From NCBI GenBank assembly GCA_021397835.1, contig JAJFZO010000583.1:1218501-1282500 (forward strand): a stretch of 64,000 nt of DNA, given 5' to 3'. Positions 1 through 11,500 of this stretch are shown here, one piece after another. The notes beneath the pieces were generated by a model, which was not told the origin of the DNA, did no database searches, and worked only from the letters and a program-made list of their open reading frames with translations. This DNA is from Moringa oleifera. Lineage: Eukaryota > Streptophyta > Magnoliopsida > Brassicales > Moringaceae. Made by a program: the position numbers and the translations under genes. Each line of letters starts with the position of its first letter. Positions within the stretch are counted from its first letter, which is position 1.

Positions 1-350
1 CTTGTTTAGGCTACTGTGCTAGCTAAAATATGATTTTTCACATAAGTAGGCATAGATGATTTTTCTAAATCCCCTATTTTCTTGGTTAAACAATTCAATA
101 CTAATTCTAACATAAATATTCCCAGATGTTCATCCAACTCTGATAATCAATTACAACAGGAACTTCACTATTACCAAGCGTCAAAAATTAAAATAAATGG
201 AGAACGAGAGCCAAGGACGGAGACGAATCGAGAAATCCACTGCCTGGCACGAAACCAAGGAAACCAAAGGCAAAAAGAAAAAATACATGAAAGAAAGAAC
301 AGACTTGGGGAGCAAGATAGATGAGGGCCGGGAGAGGGGAACCGGTCTAC
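1..350 (-). other. Start of YLS8 intron 1
   Basis: After the GT donor at 350 the minus strand shows no exon with DIM1 residues before the window edge. The sequence is moderately AT-rich with a purine-rich stretch at 190-340. Open frames here carry no recognisable domain. Confidence 0.6.
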
Positions 351-470
351 CTGCATGCAGGTTTCGTCCCAGTCATGGCCAAATCGGATGACCACGAGAC
401 GCTCTTCCTCGGCTAGGATGGCCTGATCCACAGCCCATCCTGAGTGCAGGTGCGGTAGCAGGTACGACAT
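351..470 (-). CDS. YLS8: DIM1/YLS8-like U5 snRNP protein, first exon (copy 1, partial gene)
   Basis: The exon encodes the first 40 residues of the thioredoxin-fold spliceosomal protein known as DIM1, DIB1 or U5-15kD, which acts in the nucleus in the U4/U6.U5 tri-snRNP before spliceosome activation. It starts MSYLLPHLHSGWAVDQAIL and contains RLVVIRFGHDWDETCMQ, essentially the plant YLS8 N-terminus. The ATG is at 470-468 and the exon ends CAG|GTAGAC at 351, phase 0. The remaining ~100 residues of this 142-residue family must lie beyond the left edge; I see no second exon in 1-350. A near-identical first exon lies upstream at 1162-1281. The family assignment is secure; whether this copy is the functional first exon is inferred from its better match to the canonical protein. 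Confidence 0.9.
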
Positions 471-708
471 CCCAACCCTTCCCCCTCTCTCTCTCTAAAA
501 CTGTCTTTCTCTCTCCACAGCACCTCCCACAGCTACCTGATAAAGCCCTTTACCCCCCACGCTGATGATAACTTTAGCCCAATTAAAGACCGACAGGGCA
601 GATGCACCGGTGACATTGACCGATCAAAAGGCTGCGCATAGCTTTTTGTAGTACTGAAAAGAGGGGCAACTGCCCCATTGAGTGAGCCCATAATTTCATT
701 TAATTCTG

Positions 709-730
709 TTGGGCCTTTAGTGTAGGCCCA
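709..730. promoter_or_regulatory. Paired site II (TGGGCC/GGCCCA) elements upstream of YLS8 copy 1
   Basis: TTGGGCC at 709-715 and AGGCCCA at 724-730 face each other, with a further GAGCCCA at 684-690. Site II motifs bind TCP factors and are typical of plant housekeeping and translation/RNA-processing promoters. They lie about 240 bp upstream of the copy 1 ATG (minus strand), with pyrimidine-rich DNA at 481-525 between. Binding is inferred. Confidence 0.55.
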
Positions 731-1113
731 AAAGTAAGATTGACGAGCGTACAGATAATTTTCGTTCATTTCAGAGCTACACTGGTAGTCACTATTAAGA
801 AGAAAAGTTGAAAAACAAGTTTTCTTGGCATTCGTTTTATGGTAACAAGTCTACCTTTTGTCCGCTGCTTCCTTCAATGATTCTGCATCCACAGCGATGT
901 ATCCATACGCAATTAAAAGAACAAAAGCAAGAACAGTTCATCTATCAAAACTAAGAATTAAATCTCAAGTACCTTGACTCAAACGCAGGACTATAAGTTG
1001 CACTCCCAGTCAAAAGCGCATGCCATGTCAAAGAGAAAACATCAGATGCAACAACCTTGATTTCACATAATCATGATTAAGCATTATCTTTTCACGCAGC
1101 TGCGAGATTAGAA

Positions 1114-1117
<4 letters not shown>

Positions 1118-1146
<29 letters not shown>
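1118..1146. repeat. GA microsatellite
   Basis: An uninterrupted AG/GA dinucleotide run, about 15 bp downstream of the copy 2 splice donor on the minus strand. Confidence 0.9.
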
Positions 1147-1153
<7 letters not shown>

Positions 1154-1161
1154 TAGAGTAC

Positions 1162-1281
1162 CTGCATGCAGGTATCATCCCAATCATGGCCGAAGCGGAT
1201 GATGACAACGCGTTCTTCCTCGGCGAGAATGGCCTGATCGACGGCCCAGCCTGAATGCAGGTGCGGTAGCAGGTAAGACAT
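1162..1281 (-). CDS. DIM1/YLS8-like first exon (copy 2, partial or duplicated)
   Basis: A second 40-codon first exon of the same spliceosomal protein. It begins MSYLLPHLHSGWAVDQAIL and differs from copy 1 near its end (RVVIIRFGHDWDDTCMQ instead of RLVVIRFGHDWDETCMQ). The ATG is at 1281-1279 and the exon ends CAG|GTACTC at 1162, the same phase 0 junction as copy 1. Short 5' UTR similarity to copy 1 is visible (both contain an ACTGTCT..TTTCT block). No other exon lies between it and copy 1. It is either an alternative first exon splicing over copy 1 to a shared exon 2, or the stub of a broken tandem duplicate. The reading frame is intact. Confidence 0.85.
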
Positions 1282-1395
1282 TCTATCCCCACTGTTTCTT
1301 CTATTTTTCTAAACTCCTAACTGTCTCTTTCTGTGTCAAAGACGAGAGCAGTGCAGATCCAAACAGGAAGTTAGGAGACGGCGGGTGTGGTTCGA

Positions 1396-1404
1396 GTTTA
1401 TAGG
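1396..1404 (-). promoter_or_regulatory. Candidate TATA box of YLS8 copy 2
   Basis: On the minus strand this reads CCTATAAAC, about 115 bp upstream of the copy 2 ATG. It suggests the second first exon has its own core promoter. Confidence 0.45.
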
Positions 1405-1499
1405 ATGGCAAATGAAGCCTCTAGAAGAAACTAACTCTCAATCAAAACAACCAAGTTGGCCGCGTTGATTGCACGCAATCATGTTAAACCACTTGTATC

Positions 1500-2607
1500 T
1501 TCCATAAGAGTTGCGTAAACAGACTTATGAAGCGGTTGTATTCCTCAGCTGTAGGGTAAATTAATTCTTGGTGGCCCCGTCCAAGATTTATCAAAAATGA
1601 AAACCAGCAAACTAAAGCCCAAAAATTTATTTAAATATTTAAAATATTTTAAAATTATATTTATTATTATATTTAAAATATTAATTAAATTAAATTAATT
1701 TTTTGAAAAAATTAAAAATAGAAGATAACTAAATTTAATGTTTTATATCAGAAATTTTGATTTAAATTTTTTATAAATATAAAACTATTCAAACCATTAT
1801 TGTAAAAAAAAATTTCATCATGTTTAAACATTAAAATATTTTTCTTAAAAATTTAGATTATTAAAAATTTAAAAATCATGAATTAAAAATAATTAAAACT
1901 TAGAAAATTCAATCAAAATAAAATATAATATATATTTTAAAAAATTTTAATTATAAATAACAGTCTTAATTTTTATATCAATTTAAATAAAAAATAGTGT
2001 ATATTAATTAAAAATTAAATAAATAATTAATTAATTTAAAAATAAATATTATTTTAAACTTTGAGTTTTATATTCAATTCAGTCAAATTTTAATTTTTAA
2101 AATACTTTTGATTAATTTTAACTAAATTAAATTTTAATAAAAAATTACAAAAAATTAATAATATATTTATTATTAAAATATTTAAATAAATTTAAAAGAA
2201 ATTTTAATTTCATCCATTAAGTTTAAATAAATTTTGATTAATCAATTATTTTTTATGAATTCTATAAATTTTTAATATGAGATAATTTTTTAAAAAGTAA
2301 TTTTAATATTACAAAAAAATTTAATATTCTTTATAATTATTTCTGAATTTTTTTACACTGAAAAATTTAAAATTCAAATTCATTATAAAAATTTCAATTT
2401 AAGAATTTTTAATTTTTAAAATTTTAATAAAATTTAATTTAATATAAATTAATAAATCAAAATTTTGTTGAAAAAGTTTTAAAAATTAAAATTTGATTAA
2501 AGGAAATATTCAATTTTTCAATGCCATTTGACTTTTATTTAATAAATAATAATTTAAATTTAAAATAAATATTATTTATTATTGATTATATTTTGAAAAT
2601 AAAAAAA
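1500..2607. other. AT-rich intergenic DNA
   Basis: Extremely AT-rich, with no convincing coding frame. From 1852 onward it is the 5' flank of the duplicated nicotinamidase segment and reappears, diverged, from 5451. Confidence 0.7.
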
Positions 2608-2804
2608 AAAGATGTAGAATCTCAGGAGAGGGATAACCTAGTAATTCTACAGCCGTTTAGAAGATCCTGGAAGCGCTGTATGTTTTGTTCTCATTTCCAC
2701 TTTAATTTCTATCTCATTACTTTCCTCTTTCATCTTTTTTATCAGAACCGCCGAACAACCAAAGGAACCGCCTCTTCTTCTAGCTCTGTTTTCTCTCAAA
2801 GTCA

Positions 2805-3410
2805 ATGGCTGCCTCTCTACAGTGCTCATCATACAAAAATTATGAGATCAGGAAGAGGAACCCAGACCCCAAAGCCTCTGTCTTACTGGTCATTGATATG
2901 CAAAACTACTTCAAGTCAATGGCCAAGCCCATCCTTAATAACGCGCTGACTACCATCGAGCTCTGCCGCCGGGCTGGCATCCCTGTGATCTTTACGCGCC
3001 ACCGCCATAAGTCGGCGGATGACTACGGCATGCTCGGTGAGTGGTGGGACAACGATCTCATCATGGACGGCACAGTCAAGGCCGAACTCATGCCAGAGAT
3101 CAGACGGGTGGCGGGCGCCGGCGAGGTGGTCGAGAAGAACACGTACAGCGCGTTTAAGAACACGGGGCTGGAGGAGCGGTTAGTGGAGATGGGAGTGAAG
3201 GAGGTTATTGTGACGGGCGTGATGACGAATCTGTGCTGCGAAACGACGGCTCGTGATGCGTTTGTGAGAGGGTTCAGGGTGTTCTTTTCGACGGATGCGA
3301 CGGCAACCTCTGATGCGGAGTTGCACGAGGCGAGTTTGAAGAACTTGGCGTATCGGTTCGCATACTTGGTGGACTGCGGGAGGCTGCAGGGAGGGCTTTT
3401 TGGGAATTAA
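2805..3410 (+). CDS. Nicotinamidase-like isochorismatase-family hydrolase 1
   Basis: An intronless 201-residue cysteine hydrolase resembling Arabidopsis NIC2/NIC3, which convert nicotinamide to nicotinate in the NAD salvage pathway. The predicted triad is Asp31 (in LLVIDMQN), Lys111 (in EKNTYSAF) and Cys144 (in [15 protein letters not shown]), with Thr141 in the usual T-x-x-C motif. RHRHKS (65-70) and GEWWDND (78-84) are further family blocks. There is no signal peptide or membrane segment, so it is probably cytosolic. Length is typical. The ATG is the first in frame. The GC-rich coding body stands out from AT-rich flanks. All family-conserved positions look canonical, so this is the likely working copy. 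Substrate could instead be another small amide or isochorismate-like compound. Confidence 0.85.
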   Translation: MAASLQCSSYKNYEIRKRNPDPKASVLLVIDMQNYFKSMAKPILNNALTTIELCRRAGIPVIFTRHRHKSADDYGMLGEWWDNDLIMDGTVKAELMPEIRRVAGAGEVVEKNTYSAFKNTGLEERLVEMGVKEVIVTGVMTNLCCETTARDAFVRGFRVFFSTDATATSDAELHEASLKNLAYRFAYLVDCGRLQGGLFGN

Positions 3411-4965
3411 GCGCTTTTCTTTCATCTGTGTAGACTTGTGTGTACTATGTTAATTTCCTCTCTGGAAGGAAAATATCGTGTTTGTGTAAGACAATTAAGA
3501 TATTCTGTTGTCGCCGTGAGTTGGTGATAAATTTTTATTAAAATATTAACAAAATATTTTGATAATTTATTATATTAATATAAAAAATAAAATAATAATA
3601 GTAGAGTATGTTTTAGGGAAAAAACGCAACAACTCTGACAAATCCTTTTTCTGTGTGGGAGTCCTCTTTGTCAAATGAAAAAGACTTTCGAATCCTTGAC
3701 AATCAGGTGAATTTAAAACATAATAATAGATCATTTGTTTTTTTATAATTTTAAATTTTATTGTAAAAAATAATTGATGATTCATTTTGGTGTGTTTTTA
3801 TTAATCCAGCATTTGGCAAAAGATAACCACAAAACTAAAAAAAATAATCTAATTGATTTTTGTTCATTGATACATAAATTTTAGAATTTATTTTGATTTA
3901 TGTGAAATATCAAAATTTAATTTACCATCTAAAAGTTTTATTAGATTTTTATATTTTTTAAGAAATAAATTTTGATTTTTATAAAATTTTTTATTTTTTA
4001 TTGTGTTTAAATTTAAATTAATAACTATAAAAAATTAAAAAATTTTATTATTAAATAATTAAAAATAATTTAAATAAATTTCATATTTTATTTTAAATTC
4101 ATTTTTTAAAATTTATATATTTTTAATTCAGAAGTTAATTTTACAACGTAATTTTTGTAATTTTTTACATTTAAAAATTTTGAATTTTTATAATAATTTA
4201 AATATTTTTATATTAACAAAGATTATAAAATAATTTTTTAATTTACATATTTTGATTTTTAATATAAAATTTAATTTAATTGAAATTAATATATCAAAAT
4301 TAATTTGAAGATAATTTAAAATTTATTTTTTCAAAGACAATATAAAATGTGAATTTAATTTTAATTTTTAAAAATATTTATTATAAGATAGTTTAAAATT
4401 TTCAAGAAATTTTTATCACTTTTAAAAATTATTAAAGTAAAACTAAACCCTCTGTGGATATTGTTAGCACCTAAATGTGGTTAAAGACTGAGCCAATTTG
4501 AAGTTTAAATTAGAACTAAGTAGATTTTGTTTAGTTTTGAACAAAGTAATTTTGAAATCAGATTGACTTCAGATTTTTTTTTTTTTAAAAAAAAGAAGCA
4601 AAATAGAGTTCATTGATTTTTAAAAGAATAAAAATATTTAAATATAATTTTGTTCTACTCAAAAAATAAAAAATAAAATAACTCATTTTGAGTTTAAACT
4701 ATGTGAGAATATTGAAATCAAATTTAATTTCTAAATTATTAATTTTAAACTTTTAAAATATTGAAAATGATCATCCCTTAAACTTTTAAAGCAAGCATCA
4801 ATCAAAAGTTATTTTCTTTTACAAATAATTTTAAGTAAAAATCAACACTTATTTTTGAAGAAAGAAAAAACTGTATTATTAATAAAATAGCTTACAAAAA
4901 TATTTAATGAAAGCAATTATTAAAAAAAAGAAAAGTTGAAGAAATAATTTTAAAATTAATTAAAT
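3411..4965. other. 3' flank of nicotinamidase-like gene 1
   Basis: The 3' UTR (to about 3530) is shared with gene 2. The rest is AT-rich and non-coding. Around 3720-3740 lies the undisturbed equivalent of the MULE insertion site in unit B. Confidence 0.65.
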
Positions 4966-5450
4966 TATATATATATATATATATAAATAATATGTGTATA
5001 TGCGCGCTCGTGCGTAAGTGTGTATATATGCATATAGACAAGCAGCTACCTCCCATCTTACTGTGACACTTATGGATATTTAATGCACCATGGCCCGATC
5101 TCATGTCCGTTGTAAAAATTTTAGGATCTCATCAGTACCTATAGTCAAAAGCCCAAGCTCAGCTTCTCATCTTGTGTGAAGTGTACGCACAGAGTTATAA
5201 ACTCGGATAACTTTGGCAAGTAAGTTAGCCTCCATTGCGTTTCAATGTATATATCTTAGGTTTAAGTACAAAAATGTGAAATAATGTATTAGTAATTAAA
5301 AATAATAAATTTACATAATAATGTAAAATTACAAACACTATTCTGTCAGAGTTGACAAATGGGTGCACTGATCAGTTAGATAACAGCCAAGGGCATAATC
5401 CAATATTGATGTGGTCCATTACATTTTTTATTATATAATGATATAAAAGT
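4966..5450. other. Spacer between duplicated units A and B
   Basis: It starts with a TA repeat (about 4967-4985) and then about 250 bp of less AT-rich unique DNA (5000-5260). No open frame or RNA gene was recognised. It has no counterpart after unit B. Confidence 0.5.
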
Positions 5451-6400
5451 TTAGATTATTAAAAATTTAAAAATCATGAATTAAAAATAATTAAAACTTA
5501 AAAAATTCAATCAAAATAAAATATAAAATATTTTTTAGTTTTTAAATTATGAATAATACTTTTAATTTTTATAGTAATTTAAATAAGAAATTAATATATA
5601 TTAATTAAAAATTAAATAAATATTTAAATATTTAAAAATAAAAAATATTATTTTAAACTTCAATTTTTTATTTATTTCAATTAAATTTTAATTTTTAGAA
5701 TATTTTTATAAATTTTATCTAAATTAAATTTTGATAAAAATATTTATAAAAATAATAATATATTATTATTATTAAAATATTTAACTAAATTTTTAATAAA
5801 TTTTAATTTTATCTATTAAATTTAAATAATTTTTGATTAATCAGTTATTTTTTATAAATTTTATAAATTTTTAATGTGTAATTTTTTGAAAATGATTTTA
5901 ATATTAAAATTCTTAAACATTTTTATAATTATTTCTGAATTTTTTAACAGTAAAAAAACTAAAATTAAAGTTTATTATAAAAATTTTAGTTTAAATATTT
6001 TTAATTTTTAAAATTTTTAGTAAATTAATTTATAAATTAATAAATCAAAATTTTGTTTAAAAACGTTTTAAAAATTAAAATTTGATTAAAGTGAAAACTC
6101 AAATTTTCAATGCCATTTAACTTTTATTTAATAAATAATGGATAAATTTAAAATAAATATAATTTAATATTTTTAATGTTTAATATTTTTTAATATTATT
6201 TTTTTTAAAGATGTAGAATCAACAGGACAGGGGCAACCTAGTAACACTTCCCCTGTTTAGAAGATCCTGGAAGCGCTGTATGTTTTGTTCTCATTTCAAC
6301 TTCAGTCTCTATCTCATTACTTTCTCATCTTTTTTATCAGAACCCCAGAACAACTAAAGAAGGAACGCCTCATCTTCTAGCTCTTTTTCTCTAAAAGTCA

Positions 6401-7006
6401 ATGGCTGCCTCTCTACAGTGCTCATCATACAAAAATTATGAGATCAGGAAGAGGAACCCAGACCCCAAAACCTCTGTCTTACTGGTCATTGATATGCAAA
6501 ACTACTTCAAGTCAATGGCCAAGCCCATCCTTAATAACGTGCTGACTACCATTGAGCTCTGCCGCCGGAGTGGCATCCCTGTGGTCTTCACGCGCCACCG
6601 CCATAAGTCGGCGGATGACTACGGCATGCTCGGTGAGTGGCGGGACAACGACCTCATCATGGACGGCACAGTCGAGGCCGAACTCATGCCAGAGATCAGA
6701 CGGGTGGCGGGCGCCGGCGAGGTGGTCGGGAAGAACACGTACAACGCGTTTAAGAACACGGGGCTGGAGGAGCGGTTGGTGGAGATGGGAGTGAAGGAGG
6801 TTATTGTGACGGGCGTGATGGCGAATCTGTGCTGCGAAACGACAGCTCGTGATGCGTTTGTGAGAGGGTTTAGGGTGTTCTTTTCGACGGATGCAACGAC
6901 AACCTCTGACGCGGAGTTGCACGAGGCGACTATGAAGAACTTGGCATATGGGTTCGCATACTTGGTGGACTGTGGGAGGCTTCGGGGAGGGCTTTTTGGG
7001 AATTAA
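6401..7006 (+). CDS. Nicotinamidase-like isochorismatase-family hydrolase 2 (diverged tandem copy)
   Basis: A 201-residue paralogue of the protein at 2805-3410, also intronless and with near-identical 5' UTR and start. The catalytic Asp31, Lys111 and Cys144 are kept. I count 14 substitutions, several at positions that look conserved in the family: W81R in GEWW, E110G and S115N around the catalytic Lys, T141A in T-x-x-C, and R184G. This suggests relaxed constraint or altered substrate use rather than clean redundancy. The frame is intact with no stops, so I call it a gene and not a pseudogene. It lies 3 kb downstream of copy 1 on the same strand. Confidence 0.8.
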   Translation: MAASLQCSSYKNYEIRKRNPDPKTSVLLVIDMQNYFKSMAKPILNNVLTTIELCRRSGIPVVFTRHRHKSADDYGMLGEWRDNDLIMDGTVEAELMPEIRRVAGAGEVVGKNTYNAFKNTGLEERLVEMGVKEVIVTGVMANLCCETTARDAFVRGFRVFFSTDATTTSDAELHEATMKNLAYGFAYLVDCGRLRGGLFGN

Positions 7007-7716
7007 GTGCTTTTCTTTCATCTGTGTAGACTTGCGTGTAAATAAGTGTTTTAATTTCGTCTCTGGAAGGAAATATCATGTTTGAATATAACATTAAGAG
7101 ATTCTGTTGTTGCCGTGAGTTGGGGATAAATTTTTATTAAAATATTAAAAGAATATTTGGATAATTTATTATTAATATAAAAATAAAAAAATATTTTTAA
7201 TTTTTAATTTTAGTAAAGATTATATATTATTATTTTATTAAAAATAATATAAAAAATTTAAACCTTTAATCTTTTCTCTCTGTCCATGATTAAAAAGAAT
7301 TGATATTATTTTATTACAATTTTGGTTCTTAAAGAATGGATCACGTTGATGAAGACATCAATAAAATTAAAAATAAAAAAATTATCACATATATATATAT
7401 ATATATTTACTATTATAGTTTTGAGATGGTCAGGACAATCTTGTCATCTTCCTCTTTTTCAAGTTGGCGCTATCACTGCTACATGTGGCATCTCGACAAA
7501 ATACTATTTCATTTCCTACTTTCTTTCCTTTGTAAAGTATCTTTACGGGCAAAAGAGCAGCAACCCTCGACTCATTGCTCAGGATAATAATTTTAAATTT
7601 TAAATAAAGTAAATTTAAAATTATTATCCATCTCGTGAGTGACGATCATTCAATGAAGTTGTTGTAACTTCAATTTAAATTTAAAACACAATCATTTATT
7701 TTTGAATAAATATTAT
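7007..7716. other. 3' flank of nicotinamidase-like gene 2 up to the MULE
   Basis: 3' UTR similarity to unit A extends to about 7190. Beyond that it is AT-rich with a short TA run at 7389-7406; small open frames here have no recognisable domain. Confidence 0.5.
7583..7628. repeat. Perfect 18-bp inverted repeat (hairpin)
   Basis: GATAATAATTTTAAATTT at 7583-7600 and its exact reverse complement at 7611-7628 are separated by 10 bp. Absent from the matching part of unit A. It could be a short MITE-like remnant or a transcription-linked hairpin. Confidence 0.7.
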
Positions 7717-7719
7717 TTA

Positions 7720-7812
7720 AAATTTTAATATTAATATTATTTTTTAAAATAAATTATTATTTTAAAATTTATCCAAATTAAATTTAAGTTTTTAATTTTA
7801 TTCAAATTAAAC
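7720..7812 (+). repeat. Left terminal inverted repeat of the MULE (AT-decayed)
   Basis: It aligns without gaps to the reverse complement of 13648-13742. The cores AAAATTTATCCAAA and TTTTTAATTTT are shared. Where the two differ, the left copy mostly has T for C or A for G. Confidence 0.75.
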
Positions 7813-8540
7813 TTTTCGTCTAAATCAATTAAAAGATGTTTATAAATAAAAAATTTGTTAAAAAATAAAAAAAAATTATACCAGTAGTATATATAGTGAT
7901 AAACGACAACGTTCGATATCTTCTCCTTTTTGATCTTTTTTCAATTTTAAAAATCTAAAATTTGTTTCCTCTTTCAATTTGTCACTGGGTATCAAGAAAT
8001 CTGAAAGTTAGGTTGCCGAAATTGCAACAAAAGGTACATTTTTTTACTGCTTCACACTATATTTGCACATAAATTGTCTTTTTTTTAGTGTTTGATGTCA
8101 TCGAGAAGTATGAGTATTAAATTCGAAAAGCACGAGTATGTTAAAATTTTTTAGTGGTCCCGAAATTGCCGATGCTTTTGGTAGCATGAATTGTTATTGT
8201 CTAATTGTTGGCTATGCATAATTAACCTAAAATCATTACAAAACACAAAGTTATTAGGATTCGAAAATAAATTTTTTCAGTATGTTTACTATTGGTTATC
8301 ATCAAATTAGGGATTTCTTTTTCTGGGCCAATTTGAGTTTCTTAATCATTTCGTATGGTTAAATAATTACATCAATTACTTTAAGAATGCATTATCATAA
8401 TTTATATATATTCTATGTGTATAAAATGTAGATTATATGTATAAAATGCTTTCACATAAGGGTTTTTGAAGTTAGTATGCATCATCAACTACACACTACT
8501 TTTATTATCTAAGGTGTCTGTCTGTTTGATTTGTCTATAG

Positions 8541-11500
8541 GACGCTGCAATAGTTTCATTTTACTTCACATGTCACTTGCATTATGGTGGACACTTCACT
8601 GACAATATTGGTAAGCGTTACAGTTTAGATAAAGTGACTGTATTTGATGATATTGATAGTGATAGATTTTCACTGGTAAAATTAGAAGGAATGTTGAAAG
8701 AGGCAGGGGTTAGTGGCAAAGGTAAATTCTTTTATGTTATGCCTGGACTTACAATGTTAGATGGGCTTACAGAGTTAAGTAGTGATGTTGAACTTATGGA
8801 CATGTTAGATGTGATGTATAGAGCCACCAAAGACATTCATATATATTTTTCTAATGTTGAAGATGATTTGGCTGACGTAGTTGTTAGTAATGATTATATG
8901 CATAATAAGGTTGAGGATTTTGAAATAGAAGTTGAAAATGTGAATACTGATATAAAAATGGATGAAAATGAGAGCAATTTGGTGGATAGTGATTATGAGG
9001 TTGACATGGAGGAAGATGTTATGCATAGTGCGAATCCTAAAGTGCCTATGCATAACATGGAGTCAACTAGTTTTGCTAGGGTCAATAAGCCAAGGTTTGA
9101 TAAGTTTGATGTTGATTACTCAGATGAGCTGCATGCACCACCTGAATCCGATGAAGATGGTGAAATCCAAAGAAAATATGAGTTTAATACTAATACTGAC
9201 ATGGCCAACCCAATATTCAAGGTTGGCATGATATTTGGATCACTTGATGAGGCTAGGGAGACAATTACTTAGTATGGGGTTAAGGGAGGTTATAATTTGA
9301 AGTTTTGCAAGAGTGAGGCTAATAGACTAAGAATGATATGTAGGAATGGCTATGGGTGGACCTTGTTGGTCTCTCGATTAGGAAAACACATTCATTTGCT
9401 ATGAAGACATACTACCAGATACATACTTGTAACAGATCATTTCGTAACAAATTGGTCACTGCTAGATTTGTTGTATATAAGTATATAGATTTATTTAGAA
9501 GGGAATCGAAAGTTAAGATAAGTTCTTTGATGGAGGTAGTGAAGGCAGATTTAGTTTGTGATGTTTCAAAAGGTGTTTGTATTAGAGCTAGGCAAATTGC
9601 TATGTGTAAGATATATGGAACTGAAGCACATCGGTATCGAAGGCTGAGAGACTACTATGAAGAAATGAGAACATAGAATTCAGGGAGTTCACTAATTTTA
9701 AATTTAGATAGATTGACTCCTATATCAAACCCTGTTTTTTAGAGGGTTTATGTTTGTTTGGATGGTTGTAGGAGGGGTTTTTTGGATGGATGTAGACCTA
9801 TTATCAGTGTGAATGCATGTCATTTAAAAGGAATGACACAAAGACAATTAACGGCTGCAGTTGGAACTGATGCAAATAACAACACATATCCCATTGCATA
9901 TGCAGTGGTTGATGCTGAAACTAAAGACAGTTGAACATGGTTTATTCAGTTGCTATTAGCGGATATTGGATCCGTTAGGACTCATAGGTGGACATTCATG
10001 TCTGACAAACAAAAGGTACGTGTATATTTATTTTAAGATTATGCAACTGTGTATAAATATGTAATTAACCAACAAAGGTATGTATTTAATTGCTTACTGT
10101 TATTTCACAGATCATAAAATTACAGTTATGCATGTGGCTCTACTAACTTAATATTCTGCCCACTGAGTATTTGTTATATCATTTGAAGCTTAACATATAT
10201 ATACTATATGTATAGACTTATATACATTCAACTTTTTCTTTTTTATACTTAACAACCTTTTCTCTTTATGCAGGGACTTGTACCTGCCTTTGAAGAAATT
10301 GTCCCAGAAGCAGATGTTCGCTTCTGTGTCAGATATTTGTATGGTAATTTTCAAAAACAATTCAAAGGTAAGTTCCTAAAAGACTTAATGTATTCTGTTG
10401 TAAGGGCCACAACATTTATTGGGTTTAATACCATCATGCATACACTTAAATCTTTTGAACTGAGGGCTTATGAGTGGTTATCTAAGATATTAGCCAAGCA
10501 CTGGTCTAGGCATGTGTTTTGAAGTAAACTGAAGTGCGATATGCTCTTAAACAATCTGTCTAAGATGTTTAATGCATGTGTTATGAAGGCTAGGGATAAG
10601 TCTATTTTGCAATTATTGGAGGAGATAAGAAATTACTTGATGGAGATGATTCATGTTAATAGGGATCGAATGCAAAAGTGTGAAGGTTTGTTGTGTCCTA
10701 AAATACAAAATTTTTTAGTGAAGGTCAGGATAAGGTCTAGAGTATGGGTTCCTATTTGGTCTGGAAGAGTGAAGTATCAAGTCAAATCCTGTGAAAAGCA
10801 ATATGTAGTTGATTTAGCTACATAGAGTTGCAGCTGTAATAGGTGGAATCTTACTGGTATTCCATGCACACATGCAGTTAGTGCAATTTACTATCAGAAA
10901 GAAAGACCAGGAGATTATGTTGATCATTGCTACCATAAAGCCACATATCTTCGGTGTTATTCTCACTTAATTAATCCATGTAATGGCCCAAATTTGTGGC
11001 CACAAATTCGGTGAGATCCAATTCAGCCACCTGCTATTAGAAGGCCACCTGGAAGGCCTAGAAAACAAAGAAGAAGGGATATTGATGAAGTAGCCCAAAA
11101 TCAAAGTAAGATGTCCAGAAAGAACTATCATGTTATATGTAGTCGATGCAAAAAAACTGGAAATAATACACATTCATGCAAAGGTCAAGTGAAACAGGTA
11201 TGTTCAATAATAATCATGAAACTTATTGTTTATTTATTAGTTACAAAATAAGTACATCAATTCATTGCAGAAAAAAGGGCAAGGTAGTGGGGGTAAAACT
11301 GAAGCAGTATTCATGGGATTCAGGGTACCAATTGTAACACCATGACAGGTAATTATATTCAATTGAATTACACTTACTAATATAGATACACTAAGCTACA
11401 TGTGTTTTTGTAGAATGGTAGCCAGTCAAATACAAATGGTCAACATTCCATGGCAATAGGTGAATCAGCATCGGTTCATGACAGTAGTAGTGTAAGAGTT

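Larger units (their letters stand above)
471..1161. other. DNA between the two YLS8 first exons
   Basis: This serves as the promoter/5' UTR region for copy 1 and as the first part of any intron for copy 2. I searched the minus strand for the remainder of DIM1 (for example FFFRNKHIMIDLG) and found none, so copy 2 has no private second exon here. A GA microsatellite lies at its right end. Confidence 0.6.
1852..4965. repeat. Segmental duplication, unit A (contains nicotinamidase-like gene 1)
   Basis: The unit matches 5451-7716 and then 13745-15330. Clear anchors: the block after TTTAGATTATTAAAAATTT at 1852 and 5451; the GATGTAGAATC 5' flank at 2610 and 6210; GCATTTGGCAAAAGATAACC at about 3810 and its counterpart near 13850; GATATTGTTAGCACCTA at about 4456 and 14837; and AAGAAAGAAAAAACTGT at about 4858 and 15219. 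Unit A is uninterrupted and shows the arrangement before the MULE inserted in unit B. Confidence 0.85.
5451..7716. repeat. Segmental duplication, unit B, left part (contains nicotinamidase-like gene 2)
   Basis: Homologous to 1852 to about 3735, covering 5' flank, 5' UTR, gene and 3' UTR. The stretch from about 7200 to 7680 aligns poorly with unit A and includes a perfect hairpin (7583-7628). Similarity stops at the MULE's left terminal repeat and resumes at 13745. Confidence 0.8.

Noticed and set aside
171..470. 99-codon minus-strand frame
   Set aside because: Only the first 40 codons belong to YLS8; the rest reads into intron 1 after a good GT donor at 350.
2593..2949. 118-codon frame overlapping the start of nicotinamidase-like gene 1
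   Set aside because: Different frame across the 5' UTR and first codons of a well-supported gene.
6512..7021. 169-codon minus-strand frame opposite nicotinamidase-like gene 2
   Set aside because: Antisense shadow of a GC-rich coding region; no domain and the equivalent in copy 1 is much shorter.
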